64,000 bases of DNA. Source: Anabaenopsis elenkinii CCIBt3563. GTDB lineage: Bacteria > Cyanobacteriota > Cyanobacteriia > Cyanobacteriales > Nostocaceae. The notes under the pieces were generated by a model, which was not told the origin of the DNA, made no database searches, and was given only the letters and a program-made list of their open reading frames with translations. The DNA lies in NCBI RefSeq assembly GCF_015245355.1, contig NZ_CP063311.1, positions 1,137,313-1,201,312 on the forward strand. Reading direction: 5' to 3'. Shown here piece after piece: positions 25,559 through 34,669 of this stretch. Each line of letters opens with the position of its first letter. Positions within the stretch are counted from its first letter, which is position 1. The position numbers and the translations under genes are program-made.

Positions 25559-26974
25559 TTGCCTAAGTCAATTCGTTGTACCCAACCACCACTCAAATTC
25601 ATTCCCCATCACTTTAACCCATTTATACTACAGATTTTCCGGTGGTTATTGCCTATTGTGCTACGTTTTCGCACCAGACCATGGTTACCCGCAGGAATTG
25701 TGCAAGTGGAAGGTGAGAATGTGGAGACCTTAGCTAAACTTTATCAACAATTCCAGGCTGGGAAAATTCGCTTTTTGATTGCATTTCGTCACCCAGAGGT
25801 AGAAGACCCTCTGTGTATGCTCTATCTACTTTCCTACATTTTGCCCCGGGTTGCACGCCAGCAGGATATTCAACTGCGATCGCCCCTCCATAGCTATTTT
25901 CTCTATGACCGGGGTATGACTATATGGGCTGGGGATTGGTTAGGATGGTTATTTTCTAGGGTTGGTGGTGTCCCCATTCGTCGTGGTCGGCGATTAGATA
26001 GAAAAGCTATTCAAACAGCACGAGATTTATTTAGTCATGGGCAAATGCCCATCGCCGTGGCACCAGAAGGAGGTAATAATGGTCATAGTGGAGTTGTTAG
26101 CCCCTTAGAACCGGGTGTAGCCCAATTAGGTTTCTGGTGTGTAGAAGACCTGGAAAAAGCCCAGGGTGATCAGACTGTGTTTATTGTCCCGGTAGCTATT
26201 CAGTATAGCTACGTCCAGCCACCTTGGTCAAGACTAGATTGGCTGTTAAGTAAGTTAGAAGCTGATAGCGGTTTGGGGGTAGTTGAGCAAGGAAGTAATC
26301 ACCAGCTAGAAGTTTACTATCAACGTATTTGTTGTTTGGCTGAGTATTTAATTACCCAGATGGAGGAGTTTTACCGCCGTTTCTATCATCGAGATATACC
26401 TAAAACTAACTCTGTGGATGAATCTACCACCCGTAACCAGATGATAATTAGCAGATTACATCATTTAATGGATACAGCTTTACAGGTGGCGGAAGAATAT
26501 TTTGGCGTAACACCACAAGGCAATTTTATCGATCGCTGTCGTCGTTTAGAGGAAGCGGGTTGGAATTATATCTACCGGGATGATATAGCAGATATTCATG
26601 GTTTACCGCCCTTCCAACGTGGGTTAGCAGACTGGGTGGCCTGTGAAGCAGATTTGAAAATGCAACACATGAGAATAGTAGAAACTTTTGTGGCCGTCAC
26701 TGCTAATTATATTCAGGAAAAACCAACCCCCGAAAGGTTGGCGGAAACAGCCTTATTAATGTTTGATCTGCTCTCTCGGATTCAGGAGTCTACTCTCCCC
26801 GGTAGACCTAGTTTAGGTTTCAGGAAGGCGACGATTACTGTCGGTGAACCAATTTCTGTTACTGAACGCTGGCAAAAATCTCAAGGCGATCGCCCTGCTA
26901 CTCGTCAAGCTGTCAGTCAGTTAACCAAAGACTTACAAAATGCTTTGCAGACCATGATTGACTATACTGTTTAA
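25559..26974 (+). CDS. Phospholipid/glycerol acyltransferase (PlsC-like)
   Basis: From the TTG at 25559 (with GGAGGG 6-7 bp upstream) the product is 471 residues; a longer in-frame start at 25499 would overlap the divergent DUF938 gene. Motifs of the PlsC family are present: FRHPEVEDP (the HX4D motif), GGVPIRRGRR and APEGGNNGH (the EG motif). Family members transfer acyl chains to glycerol-3-phosphate derivatives. The C-terminal 250 residues are extra helical sequence not found in short PlsC, so the acceptor may differ. The N-terminus has a hydrophobic stretch. Confidence 0.85.
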   Translation: MPKSIRCTQPPLKFIPHHFNPFILQIFRWLLPIVLRFRTRPWLPAGIVQVEGENVETLAKLYQQFQAGKIRFLIAFRHPEVEDPLCMLYLLSYILPRVARQQDIQLRSPLHSYFLYDRGMTIWAGDWLGWLFSRVGGVPIRRGRRLDRKAIQTARDLFSHGQMPIAVAPEGGNNGHSGVVSPLEPGVAQLGFWCVEDLEKAQGDQTVFIVPVAIQYSYVQPPWSRLDWLLSKLEADSGLGVVEQGSNHQLEVYYQRICCLAEYLITQMEEFYRRFYHRDIPKTNSVDESTTRNQMIISRLHHLMDTALQVAEEYFGVTPQGNFIDRCRRLEEAGWNYIYRDDIADIHGLPPFQRGLADWVACEADLKMQHMRIVETFVAVTANYIQEKPTPERLAETALLMFDLLSRIQESTLPGRPSLGFRKATITVGEPISVTERWQKSQGDRPATRQAVSQLTKDLQNALQTMIDYTV

Positions 26975-27067
26975 CGCCAAGTGGTTTCTCTACCTTTGGG
27001 CGATTTAGGTTGCTCATATTTTTATCTATTGGAGCTAATCAGCGAAAAATCCTTGAGGATTAAAAAA

Positions 27068-27358
27068 ATGAACCGAGAAAATTTAATCGCTTTTTTAAAA
27101 GCTCATGGGGCAGAAATTCGGGGTTATGGTGTAAAATCTCTGGCTTTATTTGGTTCGGTAGCGAGGGATGAGGCCACGGCTAAAAGTGATATTGATTTAT
27201 TAGTGGAGTTTGACGGTAAGGTGACCTTTGATTGTTATATGGACTTAAAGTTTTTTCTGGAGGATAGTTTGGGATGTCCCGTAGATCTAGTTAGCAAGAA
27301 GATGTTAAAGCCTCAAATTAGAGATGTCATTGAAACAGAGGCCATCTATGTCTCGTAG
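27068..27358 (+). CDS. mntA: MntA-type nucleotidyltransferase antitoxin
   Basis: The 96-residue protein (start ATG 27068, after GAGGATTAAAAAA) carries the minimal nucleotidyltransferase motif GSVARDEATAKSDIDLLVEF, an exact GSX10DXD pattern. In HepT-MntA pairs this enzyme adds AMP to a tyrosine of HepT and so neutralises it. The gene overlaps hepT by 11 bp, the usual arrangement. A longer in-frame start at 26981 is less likely because it adds an unrelated N-terminus and has no ribosome site. Confidence 0.92.
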   Translation: MNRENLIAFLKAHGAEIRGYGVKSLALFGSVARDEATAKSDIDLLVEFDGKVTFDCYMDLKFFLEDSLGCPVDLVSKKMLKPQIRDVIETEAIYVS

Positions 27359-27698
27359 TGTCAGACTGTATTTTGAGGATATTTTGAACAGTTGTTACAA
27401 GGTTTTGCGTTATACCGAAGGTATCAGCTATAACCAGTTTTTTGAAGATGAGTTGAGGTTTGATGCTGTGCTGCGAAATCTGCAAATTATTGGGGAAGCA
27501 ATTAAGCAAGTACCAACGGAAACTAGAAATCGTTATCCTACGGTTGAGTGGCGGAAAATAGCAGGCTTAAGAGATATTTTAGCTCATAGTTATTTCAGTC
27601 TAGAAAATGAAACAATTTGGGACATTGTGCAAAATAAAGTTCCACTTCTGCAAAAACAAATTGAGGTTATTTTTCAACAAGAATTTGGTGATGGTTAA
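27348..27698 (+). CDS. hepT: HepT-type HEPN ribonuclease toxin
   Basis: The 116-residue protein is a small helical HEPN protein. It has the active-site motif RDILAHSY (RX4HXY), where Arg and His make the RNase centre and Tyr is the AMP-acceptor, as known for HepT-MntA. The ATG at 27348 lies inside the end of mntA, so translation is probably coupled. An intact toxin next to an intact antitoxin suggests a working type VII module. Confidence 0.92.
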   Translation: MSRSVRLYFEDILNSCYKVLRYTEGISYNQFFEDELRFDAVLRNLQIIGEAIKQVPTETRNRYPTVEWRKIAGLRDILAHSYFSLENETIWDIVQNKVPLLQKQIEVIFQQEFGDG

Positions 27699-27804
27699 TT
27701 TTTTTGAGGAATTGGTGATTTAACGGCGCTTACGCGATCGCATTTAACATCGCATTTACCATCGCCCTGCGTAGATGGTGGGATGAGGTTTGACCCCACC
27801 CCCA

Positions 27805-27831
27805 ACCCCTCCCCTTGTAAAGGGAGGGGGG
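27805..27831. terminator. G/C-rich hairpin after hepT
   Basis: CCCCTCCCCTT-GTA-AAGGGAGGGGGG folds with one mismatch. It resembles the CCCCTTGTAAGGGG box of the MITE family, but no MITE ends flank it here. It could act as terminator of the mntA-hepT transcript. Confidence 0.35.
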
Positions 27832-27913
27832 TATAGAGAATGGCGATCGCCTCTTGTCAAGATAATCAGATACATAATCTTGGAGTCAGATTTATCTGAC
27901 TTGAGCTTTGAGA

Positions 27914-27932
27914 CGGGGGTTTTTAACCCCCG
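27914..27932. terminator. Short hairpin in the hepT-DUF3134 gap
   Basis: CGGGGGTT, loop TTT, AACCCCCG: an 8-bp perfect stem near the 3' end of the convergent DUF3134 gene (28014). It may be a bidirectional terminator. Confidence 0.4.
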
Positions 27933-28013
27933 GTTCCCCGTGTAGCATTAAACGGAATTTTTCAACCTTTCTGGGTATCGATTCACCCTCTCATAACACC
28001 GATGAAAAATCTG

Positions 28014-28244
28014 TTAATCGTCTAAATCCATCTGGGAATCATCATCATGATCATAGGGAAGATCATCAAGGTCAATCATATCAGAAATTTCTTCTACTAC
28101 ATTCAGAGGCTGGGATTCTTGAGGTTCACGCTCTATGAGCCTACCACTTGACTTTAACCATTCTAGTAAAACAAACTCATTACTAGTACGAATTACAGCA
28201 GCTCGTTGGTTACGAGGTGCTTCACTCAAAGGACTATTAGGCAT
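28014..28244 (-). CDS. DUF3134 small acidic protein
   Basis: The 76-residue product begins MPNSPLSEAPRNQRAAVIR and has LLEWLKSSGRLIERE, the conserved core of the cyanobacterial DUF3134 family, followed by a very acidic tail (DLDDLPYDHDDDSQMDLDD). No function is known for the family. Length is normal. It is monocistronic, with a clear leader region before the divergent methyltransferase at 28453. Confidence 0.85.
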   Translation of the reverse strand: MPNSPLSEAPRNQRAAVIRTSNEFVLLEWLKSSGRLIEREPQESQPLNVVEEISDMIDLDDLPYDHDDDSQMDLDD

Positions 28245-28452
28245 AATATAAAAACCTCAATTTTTATGATACAAACTAGACTGGCTGCAACTGACGTCAT
28301 CCCTTATTAAGCGTCTCGACCATCTGTGAGACTAACACACACTCAGTTACTACATTTAGGTTAGCTACAATGGAATGTATTACTAGAGTAAACATACACA
28401 ATTGTATCATAGGTAAACAAGGCTGTTAAACCCAACCCAAACCCAAAACAAT

Positions 28453-29367
28453 ATGACTGCTGCGACAACAAATGCTATTGGTTTAGCCTCCCGTTTAGTA
28501 AATGGTATCCTGGCTATCAAACCCTTAGCCAATCTAGCCAAGCATCAAGCTAGACAAATGATGATTAAAAGGGCTGAAAAAATTGGCGTTCCCTGGACAC
28601 AAGAAGTTAAAAGCTTACAGTCCCGTGATTGGACACCAGAACTCACAAAAGTTCACAATCCCCAGGTTGCTTACCCAGACTACTATCTCACCTCATTTCA
28701 TGCTTACGACAGTGGTAATCTCAGTTGGCAAGCTGCTTTTGAAGTAAAACCCGCAGCCCATGCTGTTCATGCTAAAATCTGGCAAGATGCAGATGCCCAA
28801 GGTGATGCCAAACTACGTCAGAGTTACCACGATATTCTCACAGCTTCCCTTCCCCATCCTCCCCAAGATATCCTAGATGTGGGATGTAGTGTAGGACTAA
28901 GTACCTTGGCTCTACAAGCAGTTTATCCCCAGTCTCGGATTACAGGTTTAGACTTATCACCTTACTTTTTAGCCGTTGCTGACTACCACGCCCAACAGTA
29001 TCAAGCTCACATCAATTGGCTCCATGCTCCCGCAGAATCTACTGGGTTACCAGATGCTTCTTTTGACTTAGTTTCTATTTTCTTAATGTGCCATGAATTG
29101 CCCCAGTCAGCAACCCGAAATATTTTGGCAGAAATGCGCCGGTTGCTGCGTCCCGGTGGTCATTTAGGGATTATGGATATGAATCCCCAATCAGAAATAT
29201 ACAAGCAAATGCCCCCCTACATTTTGACCCTGCTCAAAAGCACTGAACCTTATTTAGATCAGTATTTTGCTTTGGATATTCAGCAAGCCTTAGTTGAGGC
29301 TGGTTTCCATGCTCCCACTATTACCAGTAACACCCCGCGTCATCGCACAATTATAGCTCAAGTATAG
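28453..29367 (+). CDS. Class I SAM-dependent methyltransferase
   Basis: The 304-residue protein has a ~135-residue N-terminal extension and then a Methyltransf_11-type domain: DVGCSVGLSTLALQAV (SAM motif I), ITGLDLSPYFLAVA and FDLVSIFLMCHELPQS, ending with LRPGGHLGIMDMNP. The substrate is not known. No membrane segment is seen. It is monocistronic with the ATG at 28453. Confidence 0.88.
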   Translation: MTAATTNAIGLASRLVNGILAIKPLANLAKHQARQMMIKRAEKIGVPWTQEVKSLQSRDWTPELTKVHNPQVAYPDYYLTSFHAYDSGNLSWQAAFEVKPAAHAVHAKIWQDADAQGDAKLRQSYHDILTASLPHPPQDILDVGCSVGLSTLALQAVYPQSRITGLDLSPYFLAVADYHAQQYQAHINWLHAPAESTGLPDASFDLVSIFLMCHELPQSATRNILAEMRRLLRPGGHLGIMDMNPQSEIYKQMPPYILTLLKSTEPYLDQYFALDIQQALVEAGFHAPTITSNTPRHRTIIAQV

Positions 29368-29640
29368 CTCAAGTCAGGTGCTGATTTCTGGATGTTGACT
29401 TCCCTCTCCCATATGGAGAGGATGTAAACAGAAATATACACCCCTAATAAACCCCCTGTGAGTTTTGACAACCTTTGTAAATTACTAGCACCAAAAATAT
29501 CCGCAAGAATTTGCGCGGTGGTTACTACCGGAAGAACCACGACTTAGGGTTTTAAAAAGTGAATTAAGTATAAATACATAAGTTCGCGATAGCGTAGCGC
29601 TGCTGTAAGCAGATCGCACAGCTAGTGAATATATTCTCAG

Positions 29641-30034
29641 AGGATGTTTGATAAGTCATGATTAGTGTATCAACTATTGTTTCACCCCACCCTAACCCTC
29701 CCCTTGTAAGGGTAGGTTTTTAATATGATCTGTGAAGGCAAGACTAGGAAGACAAGGAAGGAAAGTGGACAAGGAAGATTTTATACGGACAATGGTCTTT
29801 TAAGGGGCTATTTTTCTTACTAAAAATACAGACTTTGTACTGTTTTTCTCCCTTGTCACCTTGTCCACCTTGTCCACCTTGTCTTGTCCTTGTAAGGGGA
29901 GGGGACTGGATTTTATTGTTTCGGAGTGTCCCCCATTCCCTGCTTCGGTGCTTCGGTGCTTCGGTGCTTCGGTGCTCCGGTGTTCCCTGTTCCCTAATAT
30001 AAAAATTACCTGTTTAATACTTTCCAAACATCCT
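29641..30034. mobile_element. MITE-like element, copy F, with the nested module
   Basis: A perfect CTCAG flanking duplication (29636-29640 and 30035-30039). It has the AGGATGTTTG and CAAACATCCT ends, the module bounded by CCTTGTAAGGG near 29702 and 29888, and GCTTCGGT heptamers. The module is in the same orientation as copy A. Between 29368 and 29635 no gene is supported. Confidence 0.92.
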
Positions 30035-30124
30035 CTCAGTCACACAGTGATCGAGGAGCCCAATTAGTTTATGCTGTAAATAGTGAAACTTGAAGAAATG
30101 TTGAGCTAGGTTTACAGAATACTC

Positions 30125-30991
30125 ATGCAATGTATTGTTAATCGTCGCGCGCAGTTTTCGGCTAGTCATCGGTATTGGTTACCGGAACTGAGCGAAGCCG
30201 AGAATATTGAGAAATTTGGTGCTTGCTCTAGATTTCCCGGACATGGACACAACTATGTTTTATTTATCTCCATGGCTGGAGAACTGGATAAATATGGTAT
30301 GGTACTTAACTTGTCTGATGTCAAACACGTAATTAAACGCGAAGTTACCAGCCAACTAGACTTCTCTTACCTCAATGATGTATGGGCAGAATTTCAAGAA
30401 AATCTCCCCACTACAGAAAATATTGCACGGGTGATCTGGCAGCGTCTAGCACCGCATTTACCCTTAGTCCGTGTGCAGTTATTTGAACATCCTCAACTTT
30501 GGGCAGATTATACAGGAGACGGAATGGAAGCTTACCTCAGCATCAGTACCCACTTTAGCGCCGCCCATCGGCTAGCTCATCCTCAACTGAGTAACGAAGA
30601 AAACTCGCAAATTTACGGAAAGTGCGCCCGTCCCCATGGTCACGGACATAACTACCATCTAGAAGTTACCGTTAAAGGGGAAATTGACCCACGCACCGGG
30701 ATGATTGTCGATTTAGGGGCGCTGAATCAGGCTATTGAAGACCATGTAGTAGAACCATTTGACCATACCTTCTTAAACAAAGATATCCCCTTCTTTGCCG
30801 AAGTTGTCCCTACCGCTGAAAATATCGCCCTATATATCAGTAACTTACTGCGATCGCCTGTTAAAGAACTAGGTGCTCAACTGTACAAAATCAAACTAAT
30901 TGAAAGTCCCAATAACTCCTGTGAAATTTACTGCACAGAATCCGAAACAAATACTGTCAGCACAGTAAAATCTGAACCAGTGTTAGTTTAA
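30125..30991 (+). CDS. Tandem-domain 6-pyruvoyl-tetrahydropterin / 6-carboxytetrahydropterin synthase homologue
   Basis: The 288-residue protein contains two PTPS/QueD domains. Domain 1 (~1-135): FSASHR, GACSRFPGHGHNY, with His15, His40 and His42 as zinc ligands and Cys34. Domain 2 (~140-280): FSAAHR, KCARPHGHGHNY, FDHTFLN, PTAENIA. In domain 1 the catalytic Asp-His dyad is replaced by Asp79-Phe80, so that half may be catalytically dead while domain 2 looks complete. Family enzymes make pterins or the queuosine precursor. A single QueD is about 120 residues; this is a duplication-fusion. Which product is formed is not clear. Confidence 0.9.
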   Translation: MQCIVNRRAQFSASHRYWLPELSEAENIEKFGACSRFPGHGHNYVLFISMAGELDKYGMVLNLSDVKHVIKREVTSQLDFSYLNDVWAEFQENLPTTENIARVIWQRLAPHLPLVRVQLFEHPQLWADYTGDGMEAYLSISTHFSAAHRLAHPQLSNEENSQIYGKCARPHGHGHNYHLEVTVKGEIDPRTGMIVDLGALNQAIEDHVVEPFDHTFLNKDIPFFAEVVPTAENIALYISNLLRSPVKELGAQLYKIKLIESPNNSCEIYCTESETNTVSTVKSEPVLV

Positions 30992-31022
30992 ACCGTAACG
31001 GGGATGAGAACCCCAACCCCAA

Positions 31023-31044
31023 CCCCTAAGCACGCGCTTAGGGG
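31023..31044. terminator. Hairpin downstream of the tandem PTPS gene
   Basis: CCCCTAAGC, loop ACGC, GCTTAGGGG: a 9-bp perfect stem 32 bp after the stop. It lacks a T run but could terminate or stabilise the transcript. The remainder up to 31236 is G/C-rich repeats (GGAAGGG, GGGGGTGGGG) without a gene. Confidence 0.4.
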
Positions 31045-31236
31045 GCTAAGATCAGGTAATTTCAAGTTTTTAATTCCCAATTCCCAATTCTAAAAACCAC
31101 ATAGAATTATCAACTGATCATCGCCCTCCCCTCTGGAAGGGATGGATTAGGGGGTGGGGTATACTGAGTATTAATAATTGTAACATCACTCAACCAACTA
31201 TAGTATAATTTATCAATAGCAAATCTTTTACCCTGA

Positions 31237-34200
31237 TTGCTGCCGTATCAACAGTTACCCGACCGCACCATGAAAGCTATATCACAACAGTTGCAACCAC
31301 TCATCAACAACCCAGACCCAGATAGTCGAGTTGAAGCACTACAGCAACTGTTAGGATATCCATTTAAACAACTTGACCCAGAGGGTTCACGGTTTTGGTA
31401 TCTACACCCCGGTAATAACCAGTCAGAAGCTGAGGAAACCTCCCCCATAGCAGTGGGATTTTATCCACAGCTTACAGGGATGACAGACACCCAGGCGAAG
31501 CAGTTTTTTACCTCCCCCGCACAGCAACAGGAAATTTACGGTCATTATACTAACCGCATATTTGAAGCCCAACCTGTGATGTATTTACTGTTACCCAGTC
31601 CCCAAGCATCAGGACGGGTAGCTTTTATACTTCCCACAGAAGGAGGTTTACGTCAAACACAGATCCAAACCTTTAACTGGGGTGATAGTCAGTTAGTCGC
31701 AAGGTTAAAACGACTCACTCAAACTGAATTACCCATAGCAGTTGATAATTTAACCTCTACCCCTGTTCCCCTAGTAGAGTGGGTATTTTATGAACCTATT
31801 CAAACATCCCAGGAATTAGCCCAACTATTAGCTAAATCAGCGCGGGTAATTGAGCAAATCATCCCACAAGTTTACCACCAAGAACTAGAAACCGGGTATT
31901 TACACAACCTACTAAAGAGCTTTCAACGGGAATTGCTACCCTCATTAAAACTCAGTTCCGATAACGACAAAGATTACAGCTTTGCTGATATCTACGCTCA
32001 AACCATCGCCTATGCTTTATTTACCGCTAGGGTGTTTGGTTATGTCAAGGATAGGAAACAAGGACGCAATCAACAAACCCTGTTTGATAGAAAAACAGCT
32101 TGGGAACAGTTACCAGAAACTAATCCTTTCTTGCGTCAACTATTTGAAGACATATCAAAGCGGACAGCTTCAGAGTTAGGTGATGAGTTAATTGGGGCAA
32201 TTGCCGAGATTTTTGGTGTCCTCCGGGCTGCTAAAATGGAAGCAATTCTCTGTGACTTTGAGATGAAGATGAACCGGGAAGATATTGTGATTCGGTTCTA
32301 TGAAGACTTTTTAGCAGCATATAAACCACAAATGCGGGAACGTCGGGGGGTGTACTATACACCAGAACCGGTGGTTTCTTATATGGTGCGGTCTGTAGAT
32401 ATTTTGGTACAGGAGAAATTTAATAAACCTTTGGGGTTAGCAGACCCAGAGGTGATGATTCTTGACCCTGCTTGTGGTACTGGGACATTCTTGTTATGGA
32501 TATGTCAATTAATTTATCAACGGTTTCAGGAGTCACCAGAAGCACTTACGGAAGGTTTAGCTGATAAGTCTTGGTCTGGGTACGTCAAGGAGAGGTTATT
32601 ACCGAGGATATTCGGTTTTGAGTTGTTAATGGCTCCCTATGCAATTTGTCATCTCAAGTTGGGTTTGTTTTTGGAGGAGACGGGATATAAGTTTGATGGT
32701 GGGGTGCGGTTGGGGGTTTATTTGATTAATACCTTGGAGGATGTGAGGTTAAGGGAGGAAACCCAGCAGTTAAATTTGGCTATTCCCCAAATGGAGGAGT
32801 TAATCGCACAGGAAGCGCGGGATGGGTCAAGGGTTAAAAAACAGGAACCGATTATGGTGGTGATTGGTAATCCTCCTTATTCTTATGATTCTAGTAATAA
32901 TGGTGATTGGATTAGGGAATTAGTTAAGGATTATTATCAAGTTGATGGTAAACCATTGGGTGAAAGAAATCCTAAAGGTTTACAAGATGATTATGTTAAG
33001 TTTATCAGGTTTGCTCAGTGGCGGATTGATGAAACTAATCAAGGTATTTTAGCTTTTGTAACTAATCATGGTTTCTTAGATAATCCTACTTTTAGGGGAA
33101 TGCGTCAGCATTTAATTAAAAGTTTTGATGAAATTTACATTTATGATTTACATGGGAATAGTAAGAAGAAGGAGAGGGGGATAGATGGAAGTAAGGATGA
33201 GAATGTTTTTGATATTCAGCAAGGGGTAAGCATTACTTTAGCGATTAAGGGAGAGGATAGATATATTAATCATGCTCATTTATATGGGTTAAGGTCAGAT
33301 AAGTATCAGGTGTTAACTGAAAATACGATTAAGTCTACAGATTTTCAGGTAATTAACCCCCAATCTCCTTTTTATCTATTCATTCCTCAAGATAGGGATT
33401 TGTTAGGGGAGTATGAACGGTATTTTAAGATTACTGATATTATGGCTGTTAATTCCACTGGTGTAAAAACTCATCGAGATCATTTTGCGATTGATTTTGA
33501 ACCAGATAAAATCTATCAAAGATTTAACGAAATGCGAGATGAGAAACTTTCTGATGAGGAATACTCCCGGCAATATGATATAAAAGATAATCGAGATTGG
33601 AAATTAAAGGAAGCACGGACAAAAATTAAAGCTGATAATAATTGGCAATCAAAAATCATTACCTGTTTATATCGTCCTTTTGATTGGCGTTACTGTTATT
33701 ATAGTACAGTAGCAATGGATTATCCCAGACGTGAATTGATTAATCATGTTGCAGGTAAGGATAATTTGTGTTTGGGTTTAGGTCGTCAAGGTATTGCTGT
33801 CAACGATAAAATATGGCATTTAATCACAGTTTCTTCTCAACCTGCTGATGAAAATGTTTTCAGAAGAGGTGGAGTTAATTTATTCCCCCTCTACCTTTAC
33901 CCCGACACAACCAACCCCCAAGAACTCCAACAAGAAAAACGCCCCAACTTTTCACAAGACTTCCTCAACAAAATAGAAACAAACCTTGGTTACCTCCCCA
34001 CAGCAGAAACCATATTTTATTATATATACGCCATCTTCCACAGTCCCACCTACCGCACCCGTTACGCCGAATTTCTCAAAATCGACTTCCCCCGCGTCCC
34101 CCTCACCAGTAACAATGAGTTATTCTGTCAACTTGCAGAATATGGACAAGAATTAGTAGCACTACACCTAATGAAATCACCCCAATTAAATAACCTGATC

Positions 34201-34494
34201 ACCCAATTTACAGAAAATGGGGGAGGTCAAATAGTAGATCCAGGACATCCTAAATATATTCAAGGTGCGGTAGTGATTAATAAAAAGGGTGATAAATTCA
34301 CAGGAGTACCAGAACAGGTGTGGAACTTTTATATTGGTGGTTATCAAGTTTGTCAAAAATGGCTGAAAGACAGGAAAGGACGCACCCTAAATGATGAAGA
34401 TATTCTACATTATCAGCGTGTAGTGGTGGCGCTGCAAGAGACTATTAAGTTAATGCAGTTAATTGATCAGACTATTCCTAGTTTCCCTATTTAG
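31237..34494 (+). CDS. N6-adenine DNA methylase, type ISP/IIG-like, no nuclease domain seen
   Basis: The frame gives 1085 residues. A ~300-residue N-terminal region is followed by the methylase: ERRGVYYTPEPVVSYMVRSVD, SAM motif DPACGTGTFLLW near residue 410 and catalytic NPPYSY at about 545. The C-terminal ~500 residues may contain target recognition sequence. These are the marks of gamma-type N6-adenine methylases related to type ISP enzymes. No N-terminal PD-(D/E)XK or helicase motifs are visible, and no restriction gene is adjacent. The start is a TTG at 31237; ATG at 31270 is an alternative. A displaced 80-bp piece of this gene lies downstream (34536-34615). Confidence 0.85.
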   Translation: MLPYQQLPDRTMKAISQQLQPLINNPDPDSRVEALQQLLGYPFKQLDPEGSRFWYLHPGNNQSEAEETSPIAVGFYPQLTGMTDTQAKQFFTSPAQQQEIYGHYTNRIFEAQPVMYLLLPSPQASGRVAFILPTEGGLRQTQIQTFNWGDSQLVARLKRLTQTELPIAVDNLTSTPVPLVEWVFYEPIQTSQELAQLLAKSARVIEQIIPQVYHQELETGYLHNLLKSFQRELLPSLKLSSDNDKDYSFADIYAQTIAYALFTARVFGYVKDRKQGRNQQTLFDRKTAWEQLPETNPFLRQLFEDISKRTASELGDELIGAIAEIFGVLRAAKMEAILCDFEMKMNREDIVIRFYEDFLAAYKPQMRERRGVYYTPEPVVSYMVRSVDILVQEKFNKPLGLADPEVMILDPACGTGTFLLWICQLIYQRFQESPEALTEGLADKSWSGYVKERLLPRIFGFELLMAPYAICHLKLGLFLEETGYKFDGGVRLGVYLINTLEDVRLREETQQLNLAIPQMEELIAQEARDGSRVKKQEPIMVVIGNPPYSYDSSNNGDWIRELVKDYYQVDGKPLGERNPKGLQDDYVKFIRFAQWRIDETNQGILAFVTNHGFLDNPTFRGMRQHLIKSFDEIYIYDLHGNSKKKERGIDGSKDENVFDIQQGVSITLAIKGEDRYINHAHLYGLRSDKYQVLTENTIKSTDFQVINPQSPFYLFIPQDRDLLGEYERYFKITDIMAVNSTGVKTHRDHFAIDFEPDKIYQRFNEMRDEKLSDEEYSRQYDIKDNRDWKLKEARTKIKADNNWQSKIITCLYRPFDWRYCYYSTVAMDYPRRELINHVAGKDNLCLGLGRQGIAVNDKIWHLITVSSQPADENVFRRGGVNLFPLYLYPDTTNPQELQQEKRPNFSQDFLNKIETNLGYLPTAETIFYYIYAIFHSPTYRTRYAEFLKIDFPRVPLTSNNELFCQLAEYGQELVALHLMKSPQLNNLITQFTENGGGQIVDPGHPKYIQGAVVINKKGDKFTGVPEQVWNFYIGGYQVCQKWLKDRKGRTLNDEDILHYQRVVVALQETIKLMQLIDQTIPSFPI

Positions 34495-34535
34495 AACCGC
34501 ACCCCCTGGGTGGCGATCGCCCCAGAAGCCTAATA

Positions 34536-34615
34536 TGTGATGTATTTACTGTTACCCACTCTCCAGGTATCAGGACGGGTAGCTTTTATACTTCCCACAG
34601 AAGGGGGGTTACGTC
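34536..34615 (+). pseudogene. Displaced fragment of the methylase gene
   Basis: About 80 bp matches 31575-31654 (offset 2961) with only a few differences, including a GAAGGAGG to GAAGGGGG change. It has no start and no context for expression. It probably remains from a partial duplication or recombination around the methylase gene. Confidence 0.85.
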
Positions 34616-34669
34616 CGTTTGAGATACATAATACAAACATTTGTATCTAGTAAATAAACTAAAGAATTA

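Noticed and set aside
27908-28138. 76-aa plus frame overlapping DUF3134
   Set aside because: It is the His-rich complement of the acidic DUF3134 tail (HHHDHREDHQ).
29358-29540. 60-aa minus-strand frame with VVTTAQILADIFGASNLQRL
   Set aside because: Protein-like in its first half, but short, without a recognised family or ribosome site, and it ends against the methyltransferase gene. It could be a gene remnant; not strong enough to list.
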